A DNA stretch of 64,000 bases from Pseudoalteromonas umbrosa (GCF_030125375.1 NZ_JASJUU010000003.1:1068247-1132246), one strand, 5' to 3'; positions 17,556 to 27,720 are shown, numbered from the stretch's first letter. The notes: generated from the sequence alone by a model not told the origin. Program-made: numbers and translations.

Positions 17556-20500
17556 ATGACTGACTCTGCAAATAATGCCGCGCTGGAGCAAGGCTCTTAT
17601 GATTTGATCAAGCGCCGTTTGAGCAACTCTGGTGCTCAGCTACGCACAGATATTGACTCACTCAATAAAAATCGTATTGATACATTTGGTAGCACCGAGA
17701 TTAAAGTAAAAGGGCGAGCTAGAGTAAGAACAGAGCACAATTGCATACCACGCGATATCGTACTCATCGGTGACAAACTTATTTTTGCCTATAACGTATT
17801 CTTGGGAATGAAAAAGAATACTCAAGTAGGCGATGTCTTTAGCGTTCAAAAATTGGTTCAGCAAGATGACCATTATGAGGTAGAAGCTTATCCAAATGAG
17901 ACGAAATTTCTCACAGATAAACGCTTCTTAAGAGATTTTGACGAATTATATACTTACTACAAAGAAACCTGCCTACAGCATTTGTTTCAGCAAAACGGAA
18001 AGCTTTTTGCGCTATTTAAAATCGGTGACAAACTCACTGATGTACGCGTATTTCGCTGGGAAATCGCAGCTGATAATACACTAGATTACATAGATAACCG
18101 TGGCGAACGAGATTTAAATACAGATCAGGATTATGATTTTGAGTGGGTCAAAACTGACCGCAGTGATCATGAAGAGGGCCGCCATCCGCACATTAATATT
18201 CTGGATACCGTCTTTGTTGAAACAGTCGGTGGCGATCTCACCATTAAAATTGAGAACAACACTGAAAGTGGCGAAGGAATTTATGCAGAGCCAGTTGATG
18301 ATAAAAATCAATCTCTGGCAGATTGTGAGGTTGAATATGCCAAACTTGGCGAAATCATCTTACTTAAGGTATTGCCTTATCGAGAAAAAGTCTGGCGCTA
18401 TTATATTTTTAACTGTGTAACTGAAAAAGTTATCCGCCAAGATGCGATTTCTGATGCGTGCGTACAGCTTCCTGATGATCACGGTATTATTTTTCCTGGT
18501 GGTTACTATTTACAATCAGGACAAACTCGCTCGTTTGAAGATCACATTGAAAACTTAGAATTTCATAAACAGATAAAATCGCCCAACGGCGAAGATGTAT
18601 TATATGTCTTTTATGAGCCAAGCGAAGGGCGCTACGCACTATTTGCTTATAATCTGATCGAGAAAAATCTACAAAACCCAATCTATTGTCATGGCTATGG
18701 TGTGTATGAAGATGGTTTAACCATCACCTTTAAAGCCGAAAAAGAAGAAGCTGAGCGCGTTCATCCAATTCAGGTTTGGGACAGTCCATTTTGCTCTGTT
18801 GAATTTGCGGCCAATGCGCCTACACCAAGCAGCATGCTGGGTAAAATTGGTAATCCAGACTTGGTGCGCGGTATTTCAGATCTATACAGTGTCTGCAAGG
18901 CCATCAGTGAGCAAAACCCCAATGTCTCTCACTATGAAAGTTTGATCTCGTTAACACGCAGTATCTTAGATAGATATCATTGGCTGACAGAGCCTGATTT
19001 TGCGCCTCTCAATACCCAATTGCATGAGATATTTGAAACCTCTGAGCAGGTTTTGGATGAGTTTGAGAAGGTCAGCCAAATACAAGAAACCGCTAAAAAA
19101 GCATTGGCAGATATTGAGCAAGAATATAAGGCGACGACTAAGGATATTCGCCCTGATAGCTTTAAGCTGGCCACTGAGTTTGTCACAGGTCTTGAAGCCC
19201 TAAAACTGCTTAAAGGCAAAATTATTAGCTTGGAAGAGGTAAAATATATAGATGTTACCGCTTTGCAAGCACTGCAAACACGCCTAGATGAGCTGACTTT
19301 AGAGCTAAGTAAATCGACGGCGCAATTTTTACAAAAAGAGGCGGCCTTAGCCCCTTATCATGACAAGTTGGCTGAACTGACCAGCTTGAGTGAGAAAAGT
19401 GAGAGTGTTACCGAGCTTAATGGGTTTTTAGATGAGTTAGATGCATTGGGTGATGAACTTGATTTACTCAATCACACCATGCTCGATTTAGAAATCGATG
19501 ACAGCCGTGTTAGAACTCAGATCCTTGAAGATGTCAGTGGTGTTTATGGTCTAGTTAATCGTGCAAAAGCCAGCATTGAGATTCGTCGAAAAAGCCTTGG
19601 CAGCGTAGAAGCAAAAGCGGAATTTGCAGCGCGTTTTAAACTGTTTAGCCAAAGTATTACCAGCAGTTTGAACAATGCGCGTACCCCAGAGCAATGTGAT
19701 GAGCAGCTCTCTCGCTTGTTAATTCAGTTAGAAGAGCTGGAATCTCAATTCAGTGAATATGACGAATATCTTGCTGAGATCATGGCCAAACGCGATGATG
19801 TTTATGAAAGCTTTGAAGCACATAAGCAGCAGCTGATAGACGAAAGGCAGCGCAGAGCACTGAATTTAGCCAATGCCGCTGAGCGTATTTTACAGGGAGT
19901 AACTAGGCGCTCACAAAACTTTACAGATATTGATGAAATCAACAGCTACTTTGCTTCTGATCCTATGATCAGCAAGTTACGCAGTTTAACGCAGGAGCTT
20001 AAAGAGCTGGGTGATGAGATCAAAGCAGATGATATTCAAGCCAAGCTAAAAGCAGCTAAAGATCAGGGGATCCGCTCTCTACGTGATAAGCAGGATATAT
20101 ATAGTGATGGTGGCAATTCCGTCAAAATCGGCAAGCACCACTTTGGCGTAAACAAGCAGCAACTTGATCTGACTTTATTGCCTCGTGATGAAGACTTGAT
20201 GTTTCACCTGACTGGCACTGAGTATTTTGAGCCGATTGGGGATAAAAGCATTCGAGAGACCTTGCTCGCTTATCGCCCTTATTGGCAGCAGAATTTGGTC
20301 TCTGAAAATAACGACATATATCGTGGAGAGTTTTTAGCCGCCCAAGTGCTGACTGCGGCTACGGACCCGACTCACGTACTAACGCTTGATGAGTTAAATG
20401 CAGCGATAGGTGAGGACACACTGCTCACATTAGTGCAAAAATTTGCTGAGCCTAGATACCAAGAAGGTTATGAAAAGGGCATTCATGACCATGATGCAAC

Positions 20501-23500
20501 TCTAATATTACAAAACTTGCTGGCCCAAAAGCAGGCGTTAGGCTTATTGATATACCCTACATCCGCGCGAGTTGTTGCGCAGTTGTATGCAAGCCAATGT
20601 GATGATAAGCAGTTAATCAAGTGGCGAGAGCAGTCTATACAAGCTGAGTTGATGGAGACCTTGTTAGGGGATGCGCGATTTAAAGTACAGCTAGCCACCG
20701 AACTTGGCGAGGTGATCACTCAATTTGCACAAAATGAGTTAAACCGTTATCTGGGCTACACATCGACTTTGTCTGGGCAGTTAAGTGCTGAATATTTAAT
20801 TAAAGAACTGGCGCAAAGTAAAAAAGAGCTTGTGTTTTCGACCTCTCATACGGTCAAAAAGTTAGCAGAGCAATTTAATAGTGTCGCCAGAAGTAAAGGG
20901 TTTGCAGGTTCACTACAAGATACGCTGCAGACGCTAGAACATTTGCAAGACAAAGCCATTATGGTAACTAGCTGGCTCAATGCATATGGACAACAGCATG
21001 ATACAGAAGTAAGTAGCGATAACCTGATTGAAGCGGCTAATATGGTGCTATTACAGCATCTAAAAATGGTAAAGTTCACCGCGCAAGATGTGGCTGTCTC
21101 TAATCAAGTGAATGGACTTCTTGGGCAACATATTCGTATCGAGGAGCAAGCATTAACGCTTGATTACTCAGAGTTTTTTGCGCGCACAGAGCTATATTTG
21201 GCTGAACATGCTCGTGGCTTTAGTCATTATCATGAACTTAAATCTGATATTTTGGTTGAGCAAAAGGAGCGCTTGCAGCTCGATGAATTTAAGCCCAGAC
21301 CGTTGAGTTCGTTTGTTCGTAACCAGCTGATTGATAAAGTTTACTTCCCAATCATTGGTGATAATCTCGCGAAGCAAATTGGTGCATCAGGCAATAATAA
21401 ACGTACCGATTTAATGGGGATGTTGTTACTTATTTCGCCACCGGGTTATGGTAAAACGACGCTGATTGAATATGTTGCGAATCGACTTGGTTTAACATTT
21501 GTAAAAGTGAATTGTCCTTCAATTGGCCATGATCAGGTTTCACTCGACCCTGGCCAAGCGATCAATGCAACGGCTGCAAAAGAGATAGAAAAAATCAATC
21601 AGAGCTTTGAGATGGGCAATAATGTCATGCTCTATTTGGATGATATCCAGCATACCAACCCTGAATTCTTACAGAAATTCATTTCACTCTGTGATGGTTC
21701 TAGGCGTATTGATGGAGTATGGAATGGCCGCAGTAAAACTTATGATTTACGTGGTAAAAAGTTTGCTGTTGTGATGGCGGGTAACCCTTACACAGAATCT
21801 GGCGAGAGCTTTAAAATTCCTGATATGTTGGCTAACCGTGCCGATATTTATAACTTGGGTGATACCTTATCAGGCTGTGAGCAAGAATTTGCAATGAGCT
21901 TCATCGAAAATGCACTCACCTCAAATGCAGTGCTTGCGCCACTTGCCAACCGTAATATGCAGGACTTGTATAAATTGGTGCGTATTGCGCAAGGCGAAGA
22001 CATTTCTTTGAATGAACTGGAGCATAACTATTCTCAGGCACAAGCAAATGAAATTGTGTCTGTGTTAGAAAAGCTGATCCAGATAAGAAATACGGTTTTA
22101 AAGGTGAATGCGCAGTATATTGCCTCCGCTGCGCAAGACGATGATTATCGAATTGAGCCGCCGTTTAAGCTCCAAGGCAGTTATCGAAACATGAACAAGA
22201 TGGCCGAAAAGGTTGTGGCGGCAATGAATGATGAGGAGTTAGAAAACCTCATTCAAGACCATTACCGTGGTGAGGCACAAACACTCAGTAAAGGCAGCGA
22301 GGAAAACCTCCTTAAACTTGCTGAGCTGCGCGGTACGTTGGATGAGCTGGCTAGTTCGCGTTGGCAACAGATCTTAGATGATTACGCGCTGCTGAATAGA
22401 GCCAATGATGCAGGCAGCCCTGTATTACTTGCTGTTGAGCAACTAGGCGAGCTCAATGAGTCACTCACCAGCATTGCAACAAAGTTGGATAAAGAGCAAT
22501 TAAGCCATAATTACTCCGCTTTGTTTGAATCGCTTAATCAAGCGATCAGTGCACAAGATACTAATGGCAGTATACAGTCGGTAGCAAAAGTGATAGAGCA
22601 AAGTGCACAGCAGTCGCCACTTTCTGCATCGTTTGAACAGCTACTTGAACTTTTGACTGAACAACATCAGCAAAATCAAGTGCACAGTGAACAGTTAGCG
22701 CATCAAGGCGCGAATACGACTGGCACACTGGTGAGTAAGGTTAATGATGCATTGGTACAACTCACTGGGGCATTAAATACCCAGTCACAACGCTCTTCAG
22801 AGCAAGCACAGCTTGATGCGCAAAGAGCTGACAATAAACTCGCTTCACAACATGCTTTAACAGAAGCCTTGTCTGAACAGTTACAACAAGTCACCAGTGC
22901 AATTGAGCGTCAACGAGATAGTCAGATTAGCAGTGCAGAGCAAAGTGCTTCAAAACACAGTGAAGTAATGGCAAACCAAAGCGCAGAACTTGCAAAGTTA
23001 GCCGGTGAACTTGCAAAAGTACGAAGTGCATTCAGCGCTCAAAACGTGCTGAAAGAATCGCAGGTAGAGCAATCTAAAGAGCTTCAGCAGGCTTTAGTAG
23101 AGTGTGTTTCTAGCAAACTAGAACATATGGCTAATGTATTGGAAGCGCAAAGCCTTGTCTCAGATCATCAACGTCAGACTGAACTTTTGTTGCAGCAAAG
23201 CGACGCGTTAAAAGTGATTGCTGAAAAGACTGATATCGCAGACGCTTTATCTGGGCTCAGCCGCGACTTTTTACAAAGCCAAAATACATTAGGGGCGGCG
23301 TTAAAAGAGGCGCTTGAGTTGAGTCAGCAGCAAACGGCAGAGCAACTTTTAAGTGTGTCAGGGAGCATGCAACAAAATCATGATGACCTAAGTACACAAA
23401 CGCTAGTTCATAGTTCAGTGTTAGAACAACTAGTTGCCCAGCTGCGAGAGCAGGTGGAGAGTGCACAGCAAGCGACACCCAGTGATGAAGTGGCACTTGC

Positions 23501-23684
23501 GTTGAGTGAGCTGGTCAACACTACGTTACCATCACTGATGCAACAGGCTGAGCAGTCAAACACCCTAGATCCTGAACTTGGACGCAAAGTGGATGTGATT
23601 TTAGAGCGCCTAGCACGTATTGAGAGGCTGCCAGCGCAGACCCAAGGGGCTGCACAAAGCAGTGAAAATCCTTATATGCTCTAG
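17556..23684 (+). CDS. Giant AAA ATPase with coiled coils ('DNA repair ATPase' family)
   Basis: A 2042-residue protein. The first ~430 residues are beta-rich and match in style the N-terminal domain of so-called DNA repair ATPases (DUF3686). Residues ~440-830 are coiled coil. An AAA+ module follows, with Walker A PPGYGKTT at about 1295, Walker B LYLDDIQ at about 1360 and a sensor Asn in MAGNPYTESGE at about 1405. The last ~400 residues (1640-2020) are Gln/Ser/Ala-rich coiled coil. No membrane helix. The family's DNA repair label is historical; repeated linkage to flotillin, YqiJ and PspA genes, as here, points to envelope stress. A strong terminator follows. Confidence 0.82.
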   Translation: MTDSANNAALEQGSYDLIKRRLSNSGAQLRTDIDSLNKNRIDTFGSTEIKVKGRARVRTEHNCIPRDIVLIGDKLIFAYNVFLGMKKNTQVGDVFSVQKLVQQDDHYEVEAYPNETKFLTDKRFLRDFDELYTYYKETCLQHLFQQNGKLFALFKIGDKLTDVRVFRWEIAADNTLDYIDNRGERDLNTDQDYDFEWVKTDRSDHEEGRHPHINILDTVFVETVGGDLTIKIENNTESGEGIYAEPVDDKNQSLADCEVEYAKLGEIILLKVLPYREKVWRYYIFNCVTEKVIRQDAISDACVQLPDDHGIIFPGGYYLQSGQTRSFEDHIENLEFHKQIKSPNGEDVLYVFYEPSEGRYALFAYNLIEKNLQNPIYCHGYGVYEDGLTITFKAEKEEAERVHPIQVWDSPFCSVEFAANAPTPSSMLGKIGNPDLVRGISDLYSVCKAISEQNPNVSHYESLISLTRSILDRYHWLTEPDFAPLNTQLHEIFETSEQVLDEFEKVSQIQETAKKALADIEQEYKATTKDIRPDSFKLATEFVTGLEALKLLKGKIISLEEVKYIDVTALQALQTRLDELTLELSKSTAQFLQKEAALAPYHDKLAELTSLSEKSESVTELNGFLDELDALGDELDLLNHTMLDLEIDDSRVRTQILEDVSGVYGLVNRAKASIEIRRKSLGSVEAKAEFAARFKLFSQSITSSLNNARTPEQCDEQLSRLLIQLEELESQFSEYDEYLAEIMAKRDDVYESFEAHKQQLIDERQRRALNLANAAERILQGVTRRSQNFTDIDEINSYFASDPMISKLRSLTQELKELGDEIKADDIQAKLKAAKDQGIRSLRDKQDIYSDGGNSVKIGKHHFGVNKQQLDLTLLPRDEDLMFHLTGTEYFEPIGDKSIRETLLAYRPYWQQNLVSENNDIYRGEFLAAQVLTAATDPTHVLTLDELNAAIGEDTLLTLVQKFAEPRYQEGYEKGIHDHDATLILQNLLAQKQALGLLIYPTSARVVAQLYASQCDDKQLIKWREQSIQAELMETLLGDARFKVQLATELGEVITQFAQNELNRYLGYTSTLSGQLSAEYLIKELAQSKKELVFSTSHTVKKLAEQFNSVARSKGFAGSLQDTLQTLEHLQDKAIMVTSWLNAYGQQHDTEVSSDNLIEAANMVLLQHLKMVKFTAQDVAVSNQVNGLLGQHIRIEEQALTLDYSEFFARTELYLAEHARGFSHYHELKSDILVEQKERLQLDEFKPRPLSSFVRNQLIDKVYFPIIGDNLAKQIGASGNNKRTDLMGMLLLISPPGYGKTTLIEYVANRLGLTFVKVNCPSIGHDQVSLDPGQAINATAAKEIEKINQSFEMGNNVMLYLDDIQHTNPEFLQKFISLCDGSRRIDGVWNGRSKTYDLRGKKFAVVMAGNPYTESGESFKIPDMLANRADIYNLGDTLSGCEQEFAMSFIENALTSNAVLAPLANRNMQDLYKLVRIAQGEDISLNELEHNYSQAQANEIVSVLEKLIQIRNTVLKVNAQYIASAAQDDDYRIEPPFKLQGSYRNMNKMAEKVVAAMNDEELENLIQDHYRGEAQTLSKGSEENLLKLAELRGTLDELASSRWQQILDDYALLNRANDAGSPVLLAVEQLGELNESLTSIATKLDKEQLSHNYSALFESLNQAISAQDTNGSIQSVAKVIEQSAQQSPLSASFEQLLELLTEQHQQNQVHSEQLAHQGANTTGTLVSKVNDALVQLTGALNTQSQRSSEQAQLDAQRADNKLASQHALTEALSEQLQQVTSAIERQRDSQISSAEQSASKHSEVMANQSAELAKLAGELAKVRSAFSAQNVLKESQVEQSKELQQALVECVSSKLEHMANVLEAQSLVSDHQRQTELLLQQSDALKVIAEKTDIADALSGLSRDFLQSQNTLGAALKEALELSQQQTAEQLLSVSGSMQQNHDDLSTQTLVHSSVLEQLVAQLREQVESAQQATPSDEVALALSELVNTTLPSLMQQAEQSNTLDPELGRKVDVILERLARIERLPAQTQGAAQSSENPYML

Positions 23685-23697
23685 CATATGCATAATG

Positions 23698-23729
23698 AAA
23701 AGCCGATTATGTATGTCATCGGCTTTTTT
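23698..23729 (+). terminator. Rho-independent terminator ending the stress gene block
   Basis: AAAAGCCGAT pairs with ATCGGCTTTT across a 10-base loop, followed by further T, starting 14 bases after the ATPase stop codon. It separates the six-gene block from the lipoyl-domain genes. Confidence 0.88.
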
Positions 23730-23980
23730 ACCTCTTATTGTCTCCGCTTTGTAATTAATGGTTGTTTCCCTAAAGTGTTCTTTGATGCTTTTTATGTGAT
23801 CGCTTATCTTACCTAATTATTTTTTCATTGCGTCTAAAGCATATTTAGTATCCATACAACTATTGGATAATAGTCTATAAATTAATTCTTTTGTATTGTT
23901 TTTTTCTCTGTTTTTCACCCTTGAAATGGGTAAAAAATAGAACAATGTATTGGTTTTTATTAGAAGGAGATAGGGATATC

Positions 23981-24916
23981 ATGACGCTTAAAGTAAGAGT
24001 GCCGATTTTATCATCAGATAATGAAAAAGCTCACATTGGTAAAGTCTTCGTAGAAGCTGGCCAACAAGTTAAATGTGGCGACTCGTTGTGCAGTGTTGAA
24101 ACTGATAAAGTTATTTTTGAATTGGCAGCATATGTTGACGGAGTTGTTGAAAAAATCTTTACCAAAGAAGGGGACTATAAAAAAGAATATGCAGCGCTTA
24201 TGTCTATCACTCCGTTAACTGAGCTATCGACAGACGAAAAAGAAGAGCTGCAAAGTAGTGATGTGGCAATACCATTTACTTCTGCTCTGGAATGTGTTGT
24301 TACACATGCATTAAAAGAACAAGGCAATATCGATATTGTAGCCCCAGATTTATCTGAGTTAGGTCGTAATTTTCTGAATATTTACGTCAAAGAAGGGAGT
24401 ACAGTTGAGCAAGGCGACTTGCTTTGTGATATTGAAACTGACGATGAGGTGTTCGATATTTATGCCAATCATAGTGGGGTTATTTGCAAGTTTAATAAAA
24501 TGCCGAACGATACGATCTGTTCAGGTGAATTATTAGTGACCATGTATCAAGAGCCCAAAAAAACTGTTGATACAACGAAGGAACAAGTGCAAAAGCCACA
24601 GGGGATAACTGACTCTCCACAAGAGCCTAAATCACGGTCGATTGAAGAAATTTGCGCAGACGCTAATTTACAGGTTGAGCTTGATGCCCAATCAAATAAC
24701 CCTGAACAGGCGAGCTTTGAAGAAACTGCCAAAGACTTAATATCACAGGAAAGATCAGAACTGCCTGATATTTTGAGTGAGGTGAGTACAACGCAATCAT
24801 GCACTGATACAGAAGTTACCACGAACACTCCTCAGGCTTCATCGAGCGTAAAGCCCTTTTTGTGCGGGATGCTCTTTGCTACGGGGTTATTTGCATTATT
24901 CACCTATTTGTATTGA
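23981..24916 (+). CDS. Tail-anchored protein with two lipoyl-like domains (paralogue 1)
   Basis: From the ATG at 23981 (311 residues), residues about 2-76 form a biotinyl/lipoyl domain with the lipoylation motif ETDKVIFE and the conserved Gly 11 residues after Lys. Residues about 100-182 form a second lipoyl-like domain whose matching motif is ETDDEVFD, so the modified Lys is Asp. A polar, acidic linker of ~100 residues leads to one C-terminal membrane helix (KPFLCGMLFATGLFALFTYL) with no domain after it. There is no acyltransferase (E2), biotin carboxylase or efflux-adaptor region. The upstream in-frame start at 23891 would add a hydrophobic stretch but lacks an RBS, whereas AAGGAG precedes 23981. 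A membrane-bound swinging arm is the likely form; its partner enzyme is unknown. Confidence 0.75.
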   Translation: MTLKVRVPILSSDNEKAHIGKVFVEAGQQVKCGDSLCSVETDKVIFELAAYVDGVVEKIFTKEGDYKKEYAALMSITPLTELSTDEKEELQSSDVAIPFTSALECVVTHALKEQGNIDIVAPDLSELGRNFLNIYVKEGSTVEQGDLLCDIETDDEVFDIYANHSGVICKFNKMPNDTICSGELLVTMYQEPKKTVDTTKEQVQKPQGITDSPQEPKSRSIEEICADANLQVELDAQSNNPEQASFEETAKDLISQERSELPDILSEVSTTQSCTDTEVTTNTPQASSSVKPFLCGMLFATGLFALFTYLY

Positions 24917-25133
24917 CCAGCTTGAATAATATTTTTATCTATTCTGTCACTGATTTATATTCGTTTTTAACGGCTAAAAGTGCCGTTATAGACAATTGTA
25001 ACTGACGAAGATGGTTTTAAAGTCGGCGATAAAGTCGATACATGGAAATAGTACTGATAAAGCTTTCACATGCTCGTTTTTGGTTAGTAGCTACATTGAA
25101 GGGTGTTTTTAAATTTATTAGGGAAATAGGGAT

Positions 25134-26003
25134 ATGATGATATTGACAGTGAAAGTACCTCGTTTACCTGTAGGGATAGAAACTGCCCACATAGGAGAGG
25201 TTTATGTCACAGTAGGCCAAGAGGTTACACGAGATCAAAAAGTATGTTGTGTAGAAACAGATAAGGTCATTTTTGACCTTAGGTCACCATGCAATGGAGT
25301 TATTGAAAATGTATATGTGAAAGAAGGCGAGTTTCATGAGCAAAGTGCTGTTTTAATCGAAATTATGACCGAAGATTTTGAAGAAGTCGATTTTGAAAGC
25401 ACAGAAAATGACTTGCACCAATCTGATGAAAAAGAAGAGGTTTATGTAGTTGATCACGAATTAAAAGACAAAGGAAATATATGTCTATTTGCACCAGAAA
25501 TACCTGTAGCTAATGATAATGTCGTCTCTGTGTTTATAAAAGAGGGAACATCTGTTTTTAAAGACCAAGTATTGATGGATATAGAGACTGATATTGCGTT
25601 TTTTGAGATCAAGGCTCCACATGATGGTGTTGTTTGCAATCTATTTAAATTGCCCAATGAGACTGTCAACTCGGGCGAGTTGATGCTGACATTACTCAGT
25701 GATTACGATAAGGCTCTTGAATACAACAAAGCTTTATTAGCTGAGCAGCAGCTAAAAAGGTCTGTGATAAATGAAATTGAAGAAGACTCTAAGCTTGAGG
25801 CATTTATAGAGAGGCAGGAAACAGTAGAAAAGCATGGTGATGTGCAAGATGAAGAGAGTGGCAATGACTCTACCAAGCATGTAAATACGGCCAGTCCTAG
25901 TACCACTCATTATTTTCTTTTAATTTTTATTATAATGCTATTTTTAGTATCGGCTCTTGCTGCCTGGATTTTTATATCTCTTGATTATGATATTTTAATC
26001 TGA
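25134..26003 (+). CDS. Tail-anchored protein with two lipoyl-like domains (paralogue 2)
   Basis: A 289-residue paralogue of the gene 217 bases upstream, with the same plan: lipoyl domain 1 (about 3-78) with ETDKVIFD, lipoyl-like domain 2 (about 100-180) with ETDIAFFE, in which Ile replaces the modified Lys while the Gly 11 residues later is kept, an acidic linker, and a C-terminal membrane helix (FLLIFIIMLFLVSALAAWIF). The leader sequences of the two genes share TAGGGATAT just before the start, another sign of tandem duplication. Start could be 25134 or the next ATG at 25137. Function is unknown; the intact first site predicts one lipoyl or biotin group per chain. Confidence 0.75.
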   Translation: MMILTVKVPRLPVGIETAHIGEVYVTVGQEVTRDQKVCCVETDKVIFDLRSPCNGVIENVYVKEGEFHEQSAVLIEIMTEDFEEVDFESTENDLHQSDEKEEVYVVDHELKDKGNICLFAPEIPVANDNVVSVFIKEGTSVFKDQVLMDIETDIAFFEIKAPHDGVVCNLFKLPNETVNSGELMLTLLSDYDKALEYNKALLAEQQLKRSVINEIEEDSKLEAFIERQETVEKHGDVQDEESGNDSTKHVNTASPSTTHYFLLIFIIMLFLVSALAAWIFISLDYDILI

Positions 26004-26183
26004 AAAAGTGGTAGGGTAGTTGGATTTTCCATCAGGCTTGGGGGAAGGAGTGGCCTGTTACACTTAAGACTTTTTTCATCTTATAGTGGTATTGCTCCCT
26101 TATTTTTACTGGCCAGTTTGATTGGTAGATATAAACCATCGCTATAAATAGCCATGGCTTTATTTTTTATCTTAGTCATATTA

Positions 26184-27149
26184 CTAGGCCTGAAACCACC
26201 TAGCTATATTACTGAGCGTTCTTTGGAAAAAGTTCATTGGCTTAATGATGAAGCTGTCGAATATCAGCTCGGTGGGTGATTTATTTGCTTTTAATATGTT
26301 ATTGAGGGCGTGAAGTTTCTCTACACTTAAATCCAGCGGTGCCTCATTGGGCTGGTATGTTGAGCCAATAGGGTAATATTGTTTTGGTACATTTGTCATT
26401 TCTAGATGGGCGCCTAATATTGCGCTTACAGGGTTGTTTTTTGCGAATTGACTCAGTTTATTGATGCTGTATTTGTATGCATTCCAGTCCTTAACATAGA
26501 TATATCCGGGGTAAAGTGTATCGCCAGTCAATAGCCACTGATTCTGCGGATCATAAATACTTAGGCTTTCTTCTTGGTGGCCTGGTGTAAGCATAATTGT
26601 TAAGGCTCTTCCACCAAGGTCGACTATGGCTTGCCCATCAGGCCACCTTTCAAATTTAAAGTAGGCTTGTAGCGCGGCCTTTGATGGTTGGATAAGTGTT
26701 GAATTCGCTCGGTTTTTGAAAGCCCAATCACCTTGGTAGTGATCGCTGTGCCCGTGCGAGTGAATGACGAGTAATGCTTTTTCTGAAAGCTGTTTTTTAC
26801 CTAACAAAGTCTCAAGTGTTTGATACAAATTATACGCAGTACCCTCACCCACTGCGCCAGTGTCTAACATTAATATGGTTTGTTGGCCGACCAAGATATA
26901 TATAAACGGGGCCTCATATGTTAAGCATTTGCTTTGTCTAATAATATAAGTGCTTGCATCATGCTGATAGATATCATTGGCAGCCAATTGGGATGTCTCG
27001 CAATTTTGAGCTCCATGGTGCCATTTTAGTTTTGTGAGCACGGTGTTTGGTGATGATACTTCGTTCATTGAATGCGTTTTTAAGGTTTGTTCTGTATGAA
27101 TTGAACAACCACTTAAAAGTATAAGAAATAAAGAAATATAAGCTCTCAT
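26184..27149 (-). CDS. Metallo-beta-lactamase-fold hydrolase, lipoprotein
   Basis: From the ATG at 27149 (321 residues) the protein starts with a lipoprotein signal MRAYISLFLILLSGCS (lipobox LLSGC), then an MBL-fold domain with the metal motif HSHGHSDH at about residue 130, a further His in TPGHQEE, Asp in TGDTLYPG and a late His in LGAHLEM. This is the residue set of a binuclear zinc hydrolase. Substrate unknown; the fold covers lactamases, lactonases and thiolesterases. AAGGATGG lies just upstream of this ATG. A longer start at 27281 would overlap the regulator gene and remove the signal peptide from the N-terminus. It is 31 bases downstream of the MarR gene and surely co-transcribed. Confidence 0.85.
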   Translation of the reverse strand: MRAYISLFLILLSGCSIHTEQTLKTHSMNEVSSPNTVLTKLKWHHGAQNCETSQLAANDIYQHDASTYIIRQSKCLTYEAPFIYILVGQQTILMLDTGAVGEGTAYNLYQTLETLLGKKQLSEKALLVIHSHGHSDHYQGDWAFKNRANSTLIQPSKAALQAYFKFERWPDGQAIVDLGGRALTIMLTPGHQEESLSIYDPQNQWLLTGDTLYPGYIYVKDWNAYKYSINKLSQFAKNNPVSAILGAHLEMTNVPKQYYPIGSTYQPNEAPLDLSVEKLHALNNILKANKSPTELIFDSFIIKPMNFFQRTLSNIARWFQA

Positions 27150-27180
27150 ATCGCCATCCTTATGTAGTTTTATTTTTGTT

Positions 27181-27669
27181 TTAATGCTGGGGTTTATCCA
27201 ACGCTTCGAGGCGTTGCATAAGTGGTCTATCGATGAGTGCTTTTTCAGCTTCTCGAACTTTTTGCAGCAAATCACATTCAATTTGTTGAGTGAGTTCCGT
27301 GAAGATTTCTGTCATCTTCGATGTTAGAGGTTTTAGCTGCATCACTTCTTGTTTACCAAGCTCGGTTAAATGCAGTGTTTTTGCGCGCTTGTCCTTCGGG
27401 TTAGGTTTTCGGCAAATCAGCCCAAGCTTGACTAGGGTATGAGTTCTTTGTGTCGCCATCTGATGCGTGACACAAAGTGCTTCGGATAATTCAGCGACAG
27501 TGGCGCCGTTGTTTTTCTCTAAGTAGTACATGCTGGATATAGCAGTACTGGGTGTGGTAATGCCATAACTTTGTATTGCGGCGGCGCCTTGATCGCTAAT
27601 CAAGTCTGATAAACGTCGACAAAAGTGGGCAAGAAATGCTTGGTCTAAGCTCTCTAAATATGTACTCAT
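27181..27669 (-). CDS. MarR-family transcriptional regulator
   Basis: A 162-residue winged-helix regulator. Dimerisation helices lie at the N-terminus; the helix-turn-helix spans about residues 57-78 (GATVAELSEALCVTHQMATQRTHTLVK), and the wing is RKPNPKDKRAKTLHLT, with the conserved D-x-R of the family. It heads an operon with the MBL-fold lipoprotein. Two copies of a palindrome immediately upstream (27685-27704 and 27721-27740) are the probable operators, so autorepression relieved by a small ligand, and control of the hydrolase, are inferred. Confidence 0.88.
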   Translation of the reverse strand: MSTYLESLDQAFLAHFCRRLSDLISDQGAAAIQSYGITTPSTAISSMYYLEKNNGATVAELSEALCVTHQMATQRTHTLVKLGLICRKPNPKDKRAKTLHLTELGKQEVMQLKPLTSKMTEIFTELTQQIECDLLQKVREAEKALIDRPLMQRLEALDKPQH

Positions 27670-27684
27670 GATACATCTTAAAAA

Positions 27685-27704
27685 TTATACAAGTACTTGT
27701 ACAT
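27685..27704. promoter_or_regulatory. MarR operator, proximal copy
   Basis: Contains the perfect 14-bp palindrome TACAAGTACTTGTA (27688-27701), extended on the left like the distal copy. It lies 16 bases upstream of the regulator's start codon (27669, - strand), where binding would block transcription. Confidence 0.75.
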
Positions 27705-27720
27705 TAGCATGAGTATGATT

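Noticed and set aside
24968..24988. Hairpin TAACGGC/GCCGTTA between the lipoyl-domain genes
   Set aside because: Only 7 bp with no U-tract on the + strand; too weak to call a terminator.
25004..25051. Short coding-like run reading DEDGFKVGDKVDTWK then a stop, between the two lipoyl-domain genes
   Set aside because: It is closed upstream by an in-frame stop after only a few codons; too short to claim as a gene remnant.
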